Source: Hyalangium versicolor (GTDB lineage: Bacteria > Myxococcota > Myxococcia > Myxococcales > Myxococcaceae). Taken from it: a stretch of DNA of 64,000 nt. Positions within the stretch are counted from its first letter, which is position 1. Each line of letters begins with the position of its first letter. The notes beneath the pieces were generated by a model. It saw only the letters and a list, made by a program, of their open reading frames with translations. It made no database searches and was not told the DNA's origin. This document shows positions 8,054-17,100 of this stretch, one piece after another. A program made the position numbers and the translations under genes. The stretch spans positions 124,001-188,000 of the forward strand of contig NZ_JAHXBF010000009.1 of the NCBI RefSeq assembly GCF_020103695.1, written 5' to 3'.

Positions 8054-9199
8054 CTACCGTCTCCGCGCGCGCTCCAACAACCCGACCATCTCCTCGGCCA
8101 TCCGGTCCCACGTCCACGCGCGGAGCGTGGCGGACAGCTCCGCGACGTGAGGCGCCAGCGCCGAGCCCTGCGCCCTCCACGCCTCCAACCTCCGGACCAG
8201 CTCCCCGGAATCATCCGGATCATCCAGCAACAGTGCGCTCAACGCCGGTGGATAGCGCTCCGCCACACCCGCGGCACGGCTCACCAGGGCCGGCAGCCCG
8301 GTGCACAGCGCCTCGTGGACACCCAGCCCGTACGACTCATACCGCGTGGGCGAGACGAGCAGATCCGCCGCCGCCATCAGCGCCGGCATGTCCTTGCGGA
8401 AGCCCAGGAACTGGATGCGCTCTCCCAACCCGCGCGTCCGCACCTCCCGCTCCCAGGCCTCCCGCTGCGCGCCACCACCCGCCACCTTCAGCTCCACATC
8501 CCAGTCGCCGCGAGCACACAGCCGAGCCCACGCCTCGAAGAGCGTATCGAATCCCTTGCGCCTGTCCCCCAGCGCGCCCACGAACAGCGCCACCTTCCGC
8601 GTCTCCGGCCAGCCCAGTGCCGCTCGCGCCGCGTGCCGCTCTTCGGGCGTCGTCAGACGGAAGCGCTCCGGATCGCTCCCCAGATACAGGACATGCACGC
8701 GCTCGGGAGGAATCCCCGTGGCCTTCAGGATGTGCTCGCGGGTGCGCTCGGCGTTCGCGATGACGAGGCGCGCACGCCGTATGGCCCGGCGCTCCGTGTA
8801 CCGGTAGTACCGGTGGCTCGCGACTGTCTTGAGCCTGCGAACCACCGAACCCGTGCCCTCGGACGCATAGGCCGCGTGCACGTAGTGGATCCAATTCACT
8901 CCGGGGACCGTGCAGTTGCCCCCATTGACCACCACCTCTCCCCCCTCCGCCAGCGTCCGCAGCCCCCAGTAGCGCCCCGCCGCATCCAGCAGCGGCTCCC
9001 CGAGCAGGTACGCATTCGCCGGCTTCGGCACACGGATGAAGCGCACGTTCGAGTACGCCAGCAACTCCGGAGCAACCCGATGGGCCACCACCCGCACCAC
9101 ACCGCCCTGCCGCGCGAGGTAGCTCGCCAGGGCCAGGTTGGCCCGGTCCATTCCTCCCGTGGCGACGAAGTCACCTGAGACGAGGGTGTAGGGTCGCAT
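8054..9199 (-). CDS. GT4 glycosyltransferase
   Basis: This 381-residue GT-B enzyme has the N-terminal glycine loop SGDFVATGGMDRANLALASYLA. The linker region RRAIRRARLVIANAERTREH is followed by LYLGSDPERF. The second Rossmann fold begins VALFVGALGDRRKGFDTLFE. The donor motif SPTRYESYGLGVHEALCTG has the usual E-x7-E spacing. It is the last gene of a minus-strand run that starts with wzc. Its ATG lies inside the last 29 bases of the polymerase gene, so the two reading frames overlap and are probably co-translated. The sugar is unknown. Confidence 0.9.
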   Translation of the reverse strand: MRPYTLVSGDFVATGGMDRANLALASYLARQGGVVRVVAHRVAPELLAYSNVRFIRVPKPANAYLLGEPLLDAAGRYWGLRTLAEGGEVVVNGGNCTVPGVNWIHYVHAAYASEGTGSVVRRLKTVASHRYYRYTERRAIRRARLVIANAERTREHILKATGIPPERVHVLYLGSDPERFRLTTPEERHAARAALGWPETRKVALFVGALGDRRKGFDTLFEAWARLCARGDWDVELKVAGGGAQREAWEREVRTRGLGERIQFLGFRKDMPALMAAADLLVSPTRYESYGLGVHEALCTGLPALVSRAAGVAERYPPALSALLLDDPDDSGELVRRLEAWRAQGSALAPHVAELSATLRAWTWDRMAEEMVGLLERARRR

Positions 9200-10643
9200 C
9201 CACCGAGCTCCGAGGCCCCTGTCTCCGAGATTGCTGGTACGCCGCGAAGAGGGCCGCGTTGATCAACCAGAACACCATCCCCGACTGGCTCAGGAAGAAC
9301 GGATAGCTGAACGTGATGGCGATGGCGCCGATGTTGTACCCCACCAGAATGGTGCCCCACAGCCAGAACTCATTCTCGTCATCCTGGAGGAACGCCATCC
9401 GCAGCGACCAGATCAACGCAATCAGCAACCCCAGCGGATAGAGCACCATGGCCGGCACGCCGCCGTCGAAGAGCCACGCCGTCCACTGGATCTCCGCCCA
9501 CAACCCCATCTGCCGCTTGTCGCCAAAGTACGTGTAGGCCATGCCGTAGCGGCCAAGCCCCGCTCCCAGCGGGTACTCAGGCACATACAGGCCCATCGTG
9601 GTCTCGAGGAAATGGCCTCGGTTGCTGTAGTAGACGTCACCCGCCTCCGCCTGGACGAGGGTCCCCCAGCGGTTGGCAATGGCATCTCCGCCCAGCGTTA
9701 CGGCCCAAGCGAAACCGCCAATCGCGAAGCCTCCCACCACCAGCACCAGCTTGGTCATCCGCAGCAGCCGGCCATTGGCGGCCAGCACGCCCGCGATCGC
9801 CACCAGGCACGCCAGCAGCATCACCGCGTTGGAGCGCACCTGGCACAGGTACAGGCTGACAATGCCCAGGAAGATGCCGCCGATGCTCAGGGCTCGGATG
9901 ACGCCGCGCTTCGCGCTGATCAGAAACCCTGCCCCCAGCAGCACCGAGTAGAACGCTCCCGTGGAAGCCCCTCCCGGCGTGTCCGTGAGTCCGAACGGCC
10001 GGAAGATGCGCTGCCCCGAGGCCATCTCGAACTGGAGACTCTGGTTGTAGGCATCGCCCATGTCCCCGATGACGGTAGACAGCGCGGGCTGGAACCTGCC
10101 CGGGAAGTAGACCTGCAGCACGCCGAAGCCAGCGCTCGCCGCATTGAAGAGGAAGAGCAGGGCCAGGGTGCGCCGGAACGCCGTCGCGTCCATCTTCAGC
10201 CGCGTCACCCACAGCAGCGGCGCCATGACGGCGAACTCGATGCCCAACTGGGCCAGCGCCGCCATGTGGCTGCCCGTGTCCGGGTGGAAGAAGCCCACCG
10301 AGATGATCACCATCGCGGCGAGCACATACGGCAGCGACGGGTGCCGCAGGGAGCGCCCAGGCACCAGCACGAGCATCGCCAGGCTGGCCCCGAACGAGAA
10401 GATGCGAAACACCACCCGCAGCCCCGCGAGCGACTCCACGAGCAACGCCAGCTGGCTGAGGATCTGCACCGCGATGAAGGCGGGAACCACGAGGCCCGAC
10501 GACCAGAAGTTCCAGCGCCCCGGCACGCGGGCGGGAGCTGGTCCGCTCTCCGTCCCCGGAGCCTGGGCAGGCACGGAGGCAGGGGCCGCACGGGTGTAGC
10601 GCCGCCGCAGGACGCCCGGTCCCTGGAGCTGCGGGCCTCTCAC
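9171..10643 (-). CDS. wzy: Wzy-type polysaccharide polymerase (O-antigen ligase/polymerase family)
   Basis: This 490-residue inner-membrane protein has a proline-rich cytoplasmic N-terminus of about 50 residues and then 10-12 predicted membrane segments. A large periplasmic loop lies around residues 310-390 and includes YYSNRGHFLETTMGLYVPEY and PLGAGLGRYG, the loop pattern of O-antigen ligase/polymerase (PF04932-like) proteins. It would join flipped repeat units end to end on the periplasmic face. Wzx and the Wzc chain-length regulator in the same locus support this. The GTG start overlaps the upstream stop as GTGA, and the 3' end overlaps the next glycosyltransferase gene by 29 bp. The assignment rests on topology, loop motif and context. 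Confidence 0.82.
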   Translation of the reverse strand: MRGPQLQGPGVLRRRYTRAAPASVPAQAPGTESGPAPARVPGRWNFWSSGLVVPAFIAVQILSQLALLVESLAGLRVVFRIFSFGASLAMLVLVPGRSLRHPSLPYVLAAMVIISVGFFHPDTGSHMAALAQLGIEFAVMAPLLWVTRLKMDATAFRRTLALLFLFNAASAGFGVLQVYFPGRFQPALSTVIGDMGDAYNQSLQFEMASGQRIFRPFGLTDTPGGASTGAFYSVLLGAGFLISAKRGVIRALSIGGIFLGIVSLYLCQVRSNAVMLLACLVAIAGVLAANGRLLRMTKLVLVVGGFAIGGFAWAVTLGGDAIANRWGTLVQAEAGDVYYSNRGHFLETTMGLYVPEYPLGAGLGRYGMAYTYFGDKRQMGLWAEIQWTAWLFDGGVPAMVLYPLGLLIALIWSLRMAFLQDDENEFWLWGTILVGYNIGAIAITFSYPFFLSQSGMVFWLINAALFAAYQQSRRQGPRSSVDATLHPRLR

Positions 10644-11758
10644 GAGAGCCTCCGCTCCGTGAGCGCTTGGACATCCTCGGCCAGCCCTTGCAGGAAGAGG
10701 GACGGCTCACACAGCGCCACGGCTCTCGCGGGTCCACCGGCCCCCAGCCGGCGCCGCTCCTCCGCATCCTGAATCAGCCGCTGAAGCGCCTCCGCCAGGG
10801 GCTCGGGCTTGGGTGGCACGAGGACGCCGCACGTGCCATCGATCGTCTCCAGCGGCGCACCCATGGCACTGGTGACGATGGGCAGTCCCGCCTGCAATGC
10901 CTCGATGAATGCCAGACCGAACGGCTCGGGGCCCAAGTTGGGCTGACAGTGGATGTCCCCCGCGCGCAACAGCCGAGGCACATCCGTGCGCTGCCCGAGG
11001 AACTTCACGCGCTCACGGATGCCCATGCGCGTGGCCAGCTCCTCCATCTCCGCCTGGTAGCGCTCCTCCACCGGACGCTGCGCACCTCCCGCCACCCAGA
11101 GCACCCAGCCCGGCAGCTCCCTCAGCCGCCCGAGCGCCTCCAGCAACAGCCGGTGCCCCTTCCACCCCTCCATGCGGCACGCCTGGACGATGACCACATC
11201 CCGCTCGCCTGCACCCAGCTCGGTGCGAGTCCGCGCCCGCTCGCCCGGATCCACGGGCTCCGGAGCAGGCACCGGGTAGTACCGGACCTTGTAGGGCACT
11301 CCGGGATAGACGCTCGCCAGCGTACTCACCGAAAACCGGCTGTTGGAGATGATCAGATCAGGCAGGGTGACCCGCGCCCATCGCTCCAGCCAGTGTTTCC
11401 CGGCCAGTGCGTCATGCTGGTGGAACAAGAGCGGCACCCCGCAGGTGCGCACCACCGGCCCGAAGAGCGCTTGCGGCCACGCCGCGTGACACACCACCGC
11501 CGCGTAACCCTCCTGCTCCAGCAGCCTCGTCAGCTCGCCCCGCGCGCGCCACAGTGTCCACGGACGGCTCACCCTCACCGCGCCCAGCAGGTGCACCGTG
11601 GCCCCGGCCTCGCGCAGCTCGCGGCTCAGCCGCCCCTCGAAGCAGAGCGCGAACTCGTGCACCAGCTCCGAGGAGCGCTTCTGCACGCGCGCCAGGGTCC
11701 GCAGGAACGTCTCGATGCCGCCGTACATGTTGCCGCTGTAGATGTGGAGGATCCGCAC
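10640..11758 (-). CDS. GT4 glycosyltransferase
   Basis: This 372-residue GT-B enzyme begins with a GTG giving VRILHIYSGNMYGGIETFL, the family's N-terminal strand and glycine loop. It continues with LLFHQHDALAGKHWLERWA and the donor half VVIVQACRMEGWKGHRLLLE. The motif GPEPFGLAFIEALQAGLPIV holds the nucleotide-sugar glutamates. The GTG at 11758 lies one base after the stop of the preceding gene (TGA-A-GTG) and fits the fold, so it is chosen over an ATG 33 bases upstream inside that gene. The 3' end overlaps the Wzy start. The gene belongs to the wzc-GT4-GT4-wzy-GT4 operon. Confidence 0.9.
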   Translation of the reverse strand: MRILHIYSGNMYGGIETFLRTLARVQKRSSELVHEFALCFEGRLSRELREAGATVHLLGAVRVSRPWTLWRARGELTRLLEQEGYAAVVCHAAWPQALFGPVVRTCGVPLLFHQHDALAGKHWLERWARVTLPDLIISNSRFSVSTLASVYPGVPYKVRYYPVPAPEPVDPGERARTRTELGAGERDVVIVQACRMEGWKGHRLLLEALGRLRELPGWVLWVAGGAQRPVEERYQAEMEELATRMGIRERVKFLGQRTDVPRLLRAGDIHCQPNLGPEPFGLAFIEALQAGLPIVTSAMGAPLETIDGTCGVLVPPKPEPLAEALQRLIQDAEERRRLGAGGPARAVALCEPSLFLQGLAEDVQALTERRLS

Positions 11759-11759
11759 T

Positions 11760-12998
11760 TCACGACTCCCCTTCCGCGGTTCCTTCCACACGGCCGGACG
11801 AGCGACTCTCCTGGGCAGCCTGGAGGGCCTCGGCGTACAGCGCGAGGCTGCGCTCGGCCATCACGTCATGGCGGAAGTGCCCCACGGCCCGTGCCCGCGC
11901 CCCCTGCCCCAACCGCTCGGCAAGCCCCGGCTCGTCCACCAGCCGCCGCGCGGCCCGAGCCAACGCCTCGGCATCGTCCATGGGCACCGTGAGCCCGGTC
12001 TCCCCATGGAGGCTCACCCACGGCACGCCCGAGTGGGGAATCGCGGTGTTGATCACCGGCAGCCCGCTGGCCATGGCTTCGATCTGCGACAGCCCATACG
12101 CCTCGCTGCGCGCGTTGCTGGGAAACCAGAGGGCCGTGGCGGCACGGTACGCCCCGACAAGCTCGTCGGGAGGCAGATAGCCCGCCCACGTCACCCGCCC
12201 TTCCACGCCGAGCGCCTTGGCGCGCGCCTTGCCCTCCTGCTCCAGCGGCCCGACGCCCGCCACCACGAGCTGGCCCGGCACCCGCGTGAGCGCCTCAAGC
12301 GCGGTGAAGAGTCCCTTGTAATAGACGAGCCGCCCCACCATGAGCCACATCGGCGAGCCGTACGACTCGCGCCAGCGGGCCTCGGACTCTCGAGCCGCCG
12401 CGGAGGGCTCCAGGTAGGGCGACAGGTCGACGCCGAGCGGCAGCTCACGCACCTTCTCCCGGAAGTGCCGCAGCAAAGGCGAACCGGGAACGTACGCCGT
12501 GCTGGTGGCGATGAGCCGGCGAGCCCGCGCGTAGAGCAACCACTCGAAGGGGCGGAACAGCTTGCCGGCCACGCGCTGACGGATGACGTCACTGTGGTGG
12601 GTGATGACGACGGGAGGCAGCCACGGCGCGGCATCCAGCGCCAGCACCAGCGTGGGGTTGGGCGTGTGCAGGTGCACCACGTCCACGCCCCGAGCCAGCG
12701 CGCTCACCAGCTCGCGAGGCAGCTCCGGCATCACATCCATGCGCAGCAGCGAGGCCCACCGTCCCACGCGGATGACACGCACCTGCCCATCCCACTCCTC
12801 ACGGGTGGGGCTGCGGCCGCGGAACTCATGGCTGAAGCCCGGCGAGGCGGCGTGGTTGATGCACAGCACCTCCACGCGGGCCCCCAGCGCGGCCTGGGCT
12901 CGGGCGAGCGTCTGGACATGGGCCTCCATGCCCCCCGCAGCCGGCGGGTAGAACTTCCCCAGGTGGAGCACGCGCAGCCCAGCGCCGGCACGCATCAC
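11760..12998 (-). CDS. GT4 glycosyltransferase
   Basis: This 412-residue GT-B enzyme reads LRVLHLGKFYPPAAGGMEAHV at its N-terminus, the glycine loop of alpha-mannosyl and galactosyl GT4 enzymes. VVHLHTPNPTLVLAL and the ITHHSDVIRQR motif follow, the latter typical of GT4 sugar transferases acting on lipid-linked oligosaccharides. The donor domain starts MWLMVGRLVYYKGLFTALEA. The motif ARSEAYGLSQIEAMASGLPV carries the E-x7-E glutamates. The GTG at 12998 overlaps the wzc stop; an ATG one codon later is equally possible. The tail SSGRVEGTAEGES is polar and variable. Confidence 0.92.
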   Translation of the reverse strand: MMRAGAGLRVLHLGKFYPPAAGGMEAHVQTLARAQAALGARVEVLCINHAASPGFSHEFRGRSPTREEWDGQVRVIRVGRWASLLRMDVMPELPRELVSALARGVDVVHLHTPNPTLVLALDAAPWLPPVVITHHSDVIRQRVAGKLFRPFEWLLYARARRLIATSTAYVPGSPLLRHFREKVRELPLGVDLSPYLEPSAAARESEARWRESYGSPMWLMVGRLVYYKGLFTALEALTRVPGQLVVAGVGPLEQEGKARAKALGVEGRVTWAGYLPPDELVGAYRAATALWFPSNARSEAYGLSQIEAMASGLPVINTAIPHSGVPWVSLHGETGLTVPMDDAEALARAARRLVDEPGLAERLGQGARARAVGHFRHDVMAERSLALYAEALQAAQESRSSGRVEGTAEGES

Positions 12999-15193
12999 GA
13001 CGACGCCACCCCGTCCTTGGCCTCGTCGCCCGTGTAGTGCCCGTAGTAGCCACGGTAGGTGAGGTAGGTGTCTCGGTAGCGCGCGTCCGTCACATCCAGA
13101 TCATTGAGGATGGCGCCGTACATCTGCGCCTGGACATCGGCCAGCGAGCGCAGCGCGCGCCGGGCGGACTCGCGGTTGGTCTTCGCCGCGCGCAGCACCA
13201 GCACCACGCCATCCGTCTGCGTGGCCAGCACCGCCGAGTCCGACACGGCATTGAGCGGCGGGCTGTCGAGGATGATTCGATCGAACTTCCCGCTGGCCGC
13301 CTTGAGCAGCTCGCCGAAGGCCTGGGTGTGAAGCAGCTCGGCGGGATTGGGAGGGATGGGGCCGCAGGGCAGGACGAAGAGGTTGGGCACCTCGGTGCTC
13401 TTCACCGCCGTGTCCAGCGAGCCCTCGCCCACCACCAGCGAGCTGATGCCCACGTCGTTGGGCACGCCGAAGGCCTTGTGCAGGCGCGGCCGGCGCATGT
13501 CCGTGTCCAGCAGCAGCACGCGGTTGCCACTCTGCGCCATGGCCACGCCCAGGAAGATGCAGGTGGTGGACTTGCCCTCCTGCGGGCCGCTGCTCGTCAC
13601 CACCAGCGTCTTGAAGGGCTTGTCCGGAGACATGAAGAGCAGGTTCGTCCGGATGGCCCGGCAGCACTCAGCCACCGAGGACTTCGGCTGCCGGTGGACG
13701 TACAAGTCCCGCTCACGCGGGTTCTCGCCCTTCTGCTCCACGCGAGGCACGAAGCCCAGGAAGGCCAGCCCCAGCCGCTCCTCCACGTCCGACTGCGAGG
13801 CCACGGTGTTCTCCTGGAGCTCCAGCCCCACCACCACCAGGCAGCCCAAGAACAGGCCGAACACCAGCGCCGTCATCACCGACTTGCGCACATCCGGCTT
13901 CACCGGCGCGAACGAGGGCCTCGCCGCGTCCAGCACGCGCACGTTCGTGGTGCGCAGCAGGCCCGACAGCTCGATGTCCTTGAGCCGCCGCAGCACCGAC
14001 TCGTACAGGCGCCGGTTGTTCTCCGCCTCGCGCGTGAGGTTGTCGAATTGGATCTGCCGCTTGCCCAGCTGGAAGGCCTCATCGCGTGCCGTCGCCAGCA
14101 GGCGCGCCAGGTTCTTCTCCTCGTTCACCGCCGTGACCAACTCCGTCTCCGCCTTGCGCACCACGTTGGTGAGGCTGCGCACGAAGTCCTCGCGCACCAC
14201 GCCCAGCCGGCTGTTGCACTCGATCATCTTCGGGTGCTCGGCCAGGTAGCGCTCACTCAGCTCCACGCACACGGCGCGCTGCTCGATGAAGCGACGCTTG
14301 AGCTCCTGGATGGGGGTGTCGCTGGCGCCGGGCACCGCCTCGGCCCACGTCTCGTCTCCCTGAGCGCTCTTCTGCAATTGGCGGATGGCATCCACGCGCC
14401 CCTGGAGCGCGGCGATGCGCGTGCGCACCTGGGTGAGGCTGTTCTCGTAGCTGCCGATGCGCTCGGTGACGCTGTTCTTCTCCTTCTCCGCGGACACCGC
14501 GAGCATGTCCGCGTCCTTCTTGAAGTCGTACAGAGCCAGCTCGCTGGCCTGGGAGGCCTTCTCCAGCTCCACCTTGCGCTCCTCGAGCCACTGGGTGGCG
14601 CTCTCGGTGGTGCGCAAGCGCAACGCGAGGTTCTCGGCCATGTAGGCCTGCGCCACCTCGTTGGCCAGCAGGGCCGCGCGCTGCGGGTCCAGGTCCTCCA
14701 CGAAGACATTCACCACGCGCGAGTCCTTCACCGGGCCCACGCTGATGCGCGACTGGAGCAGACCCACGGCGTCCGCGCCCTGCATGGCCTGGAGGCGGGC
14801 CTTCTCGTCCTTGAGGGAGGCCACGCCCAGGAAGCCCGCGTCGTGCTGGAGGCCCAGCTTCTCCACCACGCGGGTGGCTACCGCGCGCGAGGTGATGACC
14901 TGGTTCTGGGTGGCGTAGTACTCCTTGTTGAACCAGTAGTTGCTGCGCTCGTCGCCCATCAGCTCCTTCACGTCGCTGTCGAGCACCCGGGGCGCGGCGA
15001 CATCGATGATGAGCGAGGTGCTGGAGGCGTACACCTTGGGCTGGCGCAGCGTCTGCACGGTGGCCAGGCCCGTCACCAGCACGGCCACCCCGAGGACGAC
15101 CCACTTGCGGCGCCAGAACGCGCGCACGTAGCGCATCACGTTCAATGGCGGCATTCCGGCACCGGCGGCCGGGTCGTTCACGGGACCTTCCAA
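12995..15193 (-). CDS. wzc: Wzc-type polysaccharide co-polymerase with BY-kinase domain
   Basis: This 732-residue inner-membrane protein controls chain length and couples polymerisation to export. An N-terminal Wzz segment carries a membrane helix (KWVVLGVAVLVTGLATV). A long periplasmic coiled-coil region follows, with a GNVR-like part, and then a second membrane helix (VMTALVFGLFLGCLVVVGLE). The cytoplasmic BY-kinase has Walker A SSGPQEGKST (lysine near residue 541), Walker A' VLLLDTDMRRPR and Walker B RIILDSPP. The C-terminus is a tyrosine cluster (YRDTYLTYRGYYGHY) for cyclic autophosphorylation. The TTG at 15193 is chosen because AGGAG lies seven bases upstream. The kinase is fused, as in proteobacterial Wzc, rather than encoded separately. 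It heads the minus-strand operon. Confidence 0.93.
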   Translation of the reverse strand: MEGPVNDPAAGAGMPPLNVMRYVRAFWRRKWVVLGVAVLVTGLATVQTLRQPKVYASSTSLIIDVAAPRVLDSDVKELMGDERSNYWFNKEYYATQNQVITSRAVATRVVEKLGLQHDAGFLGVASLKDEKARLQAMQGADAVGLLQSRISVGPVKDSRVVNVFVEDLDPQRAALLANEVAQAYMAENLALRLRTTESATQWLEERKVELEKASQASELALYDFKKDADMLAVSAEKEKNSVTERIGSYENSLTQVRTRIAALQGRVDAIRQLQKSAQGDETWAEAVPGASDTPIQELKRRFIEQRAVCVELSERYLAEHPKMIECNSRLGVVREDFVRSLTNVVRKAETELVTAVNEEKNLARLLATARDEAFQLGKRQIQFDNLTREAENNRRLYESVLRRLKDIELSGLLRTTNVRVLDAARPSFAPVKPDVRKSVMTALVFGLFLGCLVVVGLELQENTVASQSDVEERLGLAFLGFVPRVEQKGENPRERDLYVHRQPKSSVAECCRAIRTNLLFMSPDKPFKTLVVTSSGPQEGKSTTCIFLGVAMAQSGNRVLLLDTDMRRPRLHKAFGVPNDVGISSLVVGEGSLDTAVKSTEVPNLFVLPCGPIPPNPAELLHTQAFGELLKAASGKFDRIILDSPPLNAVSDSAVLATQTDGVVLVLRAAKTNRESARRALRSLADVQAQMYGAILNDLDVTDARYRDTYLTYRGYYGHYTGDEAKDGVASS

Positions 15194-15403
15194 CGCGATT
15201 CTCCTGGAGCCTGCACTTGTGTGGCGGTCCGGCTCGGACACCTGGGCACCGACCTGCACCCACAGCCGCAGCCGAGCGTGCCCCTTCCGGGCCAGGGGGT
15301 CAATCTTCCAGGAGGGAATGCGCGGTGCCTGGATGCCTGCCAGGCGTACCCTTGTCACGGAGGTGCGAGCACAAGGCCCGGAGCGTGTGCTAGTGACGGC
15401 CGC

Positions 15404-16750
15404 GTGAATCCGCCTCTCTCCGTGGTCGTCCCCTACTCTCCCACCACAGCCGCCATCGCGGCCCGCTTCGCCCACGCACTGTCGGGCAGAGCGGAGGTGG
15501 TGCTCGCGGGAGAGGGGCCCGTGGAGGTGGAGCCCGGACCGGGAGTGCATGTGCTCTCGGGTGTATCCGGCAAGGGAGCGGCCATCCGGGCGGCGCTGGA
15601 GAAGGTGACGGGGGAGGTGACGGTGCTCCAGGAGCCGGATGAGGCCTACACGCCGGAGTCCTACGAGGCGCTGTGCCGCCCCATCCAGGAGGACACGGCG
15701 GATGCGGTGTTCGGCCGCCGCTCGGCGCCGGGGCTGAGGCCGGAGCTGCTGGCGGATCAAGCGCTGGGAGGCTTCACACGCTTTGTGACGGATGTGGCAC
15801 TGAAGGATCCGCTCACGGGCGTGCGAGCGTTCCGCACGGAGGCGCTGCGCTCGGTGACGCTGACGAGTGAGGACGACGCGGTGGATGCGGAGCTGGTGGT
15901 GAAGTTGGCCGCGCAGCTCTACCGGCTGACGGAGGTGCCGCTGCCGCTGCAGGCTGCTCCGAAGCCCCCACTGGCCTCGCAGCTGTCGAAGCTCCGGACG
16001 CTGATGCGGTACGCCACGGTGCAGGACGACGCGGACAACCGGCACGAGGGCTACAGCACGCTGGAGCGGATGGACGGCGCCAACAACTACAACGCGTGGC
16101 TGGGGCGCCGATTCCGCGAGCACCTGGGCAAGCGGGTGCTGGAGATCGGCGCGGGGATTGGAACCATTACGCGGGAGCTGGAGTCCGGGTGCGAGCTGCT
16201 GGTGGCGCTCGAGGTGGACCGCTTCTATGTGGACCGACTGAAGAACCTGTTCCGGGGCAAGCCACACGTGCGGCCGTACCTGTCGGACGTGGCGCTGGCG
16301 GACTGGGAGTCGCTGAAGGCCGAGAAGCTGGACACCATCGTGCTGTCCAACGTGCTGGAGCACATCCCGGACGATGGGGCGGCGGTGCGGCGCTTCCGGC
16401 AGATCCTCCCAGTGGGAGGCCGGGTGCTCATCCTGGTGCCGGCGCTGCCGCAGTTGTTCGGAGCCATCGACGAGGCGGTGGGGCACCACCGGCGGTACAC
16501 GCCGGAGACGCTGCGCAGGGTGCTGGAAGGGAACGGCTTCGCGGTGGACCGGCTCGAGTGGATGAACCTGGTGGGGATTCCGGGGTGGTTCATGAACAGC
16601 CGGGTGCTGAGGCGGCGGGCGGTGCCTCGGTTCCAGCTGAAGCTGTATGACAGGCTGGCGCCGCTGTTGGCGGAGGCGGAGCGCCACGTGAAGCTGCCGG
16701 TGGGAATGAGTCTGTTCGCGGTTGCCCGAGTCACTGGAGAAGTCGCATGA
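15404..16750 (+). CDS. Fusion of GT2-like glycosyltransferase and SAM-dependent methyltransferase
   Basis: This 448-residue two-domain protein has residues 1 to about 190 like the dolichol-phosphate-mannose synthase/GT2 group (LSVVVPYSPTTAAIA, KGAAIRAALEKVTGEVTVL, LKDPLTGVRAFR). The acidic metal motif that normally reads QDADLEY is QEPDEAY, so donor-site chemistry may be altered. Residues from about 205 form a class I methyltransferase: VLEIGAGIGTITREL is the SAM loop, VALEVD motif II and TIVLSNVLEHIPDDGAAV motif III. It may add and methylate a sugar, or methylate a chain end, on the polysaccharide. The GTG start at 15404 begins the GT2 fold. The gene is divergent from wzc across 210 bp and overlaps the PII gene by ATGA. 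Confidence 0.85.
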   Translation: MNPPLSVVVPYSPTTAAIAARFAHALSGRAEVVLAGEGPVEVEPGPGVHVLSGVSGKGAAIRAALEKVTGEVTVLQEPDEAYTPESYEALCRPIQEDTADAVFGRRSAPGLRPELLADQALGGFTRFVTDVALKDPLTGVRAFRTEALRSVTLTSEDDAVDAELVVKLAAQLYRLTEVPLPLQAAPKPPLASQLSKLRTLMRYATVQDDADNRHEGYSTLERMDGANNYNAWLGRRFREHLGKRVLEIGAGIGTITRELESGCELLVALEVDRFYVDRLKNLFRGKPHVRPYLSDVALADWESLKAEKLDTIVLSNVLEHIPDDGAAVRRFRQILPVGGRVLILVPALPQLFGAIDEAVGHHRRYTPETLRRVLEGNGFAVDRLEWMNLVGIPGWFMNSRVLRRRAVPRFQLKLYDRLAPLLAEAERHVKLPVGMSLFAVARVTGEVA

Positions 16751-17088
16751 AGAGGGTTGAAGCGATCATCAAGCCGTCGAAGCTGGACGAGGTGAAGGAA
16801 GCGCTGCACAGGCTGGGCGTGCAGGGCATGACGGCCACGGAGGTGAAGGGGTTCGGCCGGCAGCGGGGCCATACGGAGTTCTACAAGGGCTCCGAGTCCG
16901 CCTCGGTGGGCTTCCTGCAGAAGGTGAGGCTCGAGGTGGTGGTGGACGACGGGCAGGTAGAGAAGGTGGTGGAGGCCATCGTCGGCGCGGCGCGGACGGG
17001 GAAGATCGGCGACGGGAAGATCTTCATCATGCCGGTGGAAGAGGTGATCCGGATCCGCACCGGGGAGCGCGGGAGCCAGGCGCTGTGA
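16747..17088 (+). CDS. glnB-like: PII signalling protein, T-loop atypical
   Basis: This 113-residue trimeric PII-family protein normally senses ATP/ADP and 2-oxoglutarate and controls nitrogen enzymes or transporters. The core is textbook: MKRVEAIIKPSKLDEVKEAL, TEVKGFGRQRGHTEFYKG, and the C-terminal ARTGKIGDGKIFIMP signature with VIRIRTGERG. The T-loop differs. The usual GAEYMVDF, with the uridylylated Tyr51, reads GSESASVGF here, so residue 51 is Ser and the loop is one residue longer. Tyr46 is kept. The ATG overlaps the stop of the glycosyltransferase-methyltransferase gene, coupling this sensor to polysaccharide synthesis rather than to glnA or amtB. Control by uridylylation at Tyr51 is not possible. 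Confidence 0.93.
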   Translation: MKRVEAIIKPSKLDEVKEALHRLGVQGMTATEVKGFGRQRGHTEFYKGSESASVGFLQKVRLEVVVDDGQVEKVVEAIVGAARTGKIGDGKIFIMPVEEVIRIRTGERGSQAL

Positions 17089-17100
17089 GGCCGGCGCGCC

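Noticed and set aside
15240..15260. GGGCACCGACCTGCAC as a sigma-54 promoter near wzc
   Set aside because: The GG-GC spacing is nine bases instead of ten, so the element should not function.
13037..15403. Long plus-strand open frame (continuing into the GT2-methyltransferase gene) opposite wzc
   Set aside because: It is the antisense shadow of wzc: low-complexity His/Arg/Leu-rich sequence without domains. High GC makes such long shadows common. Only the part from GTG 15404 is real.
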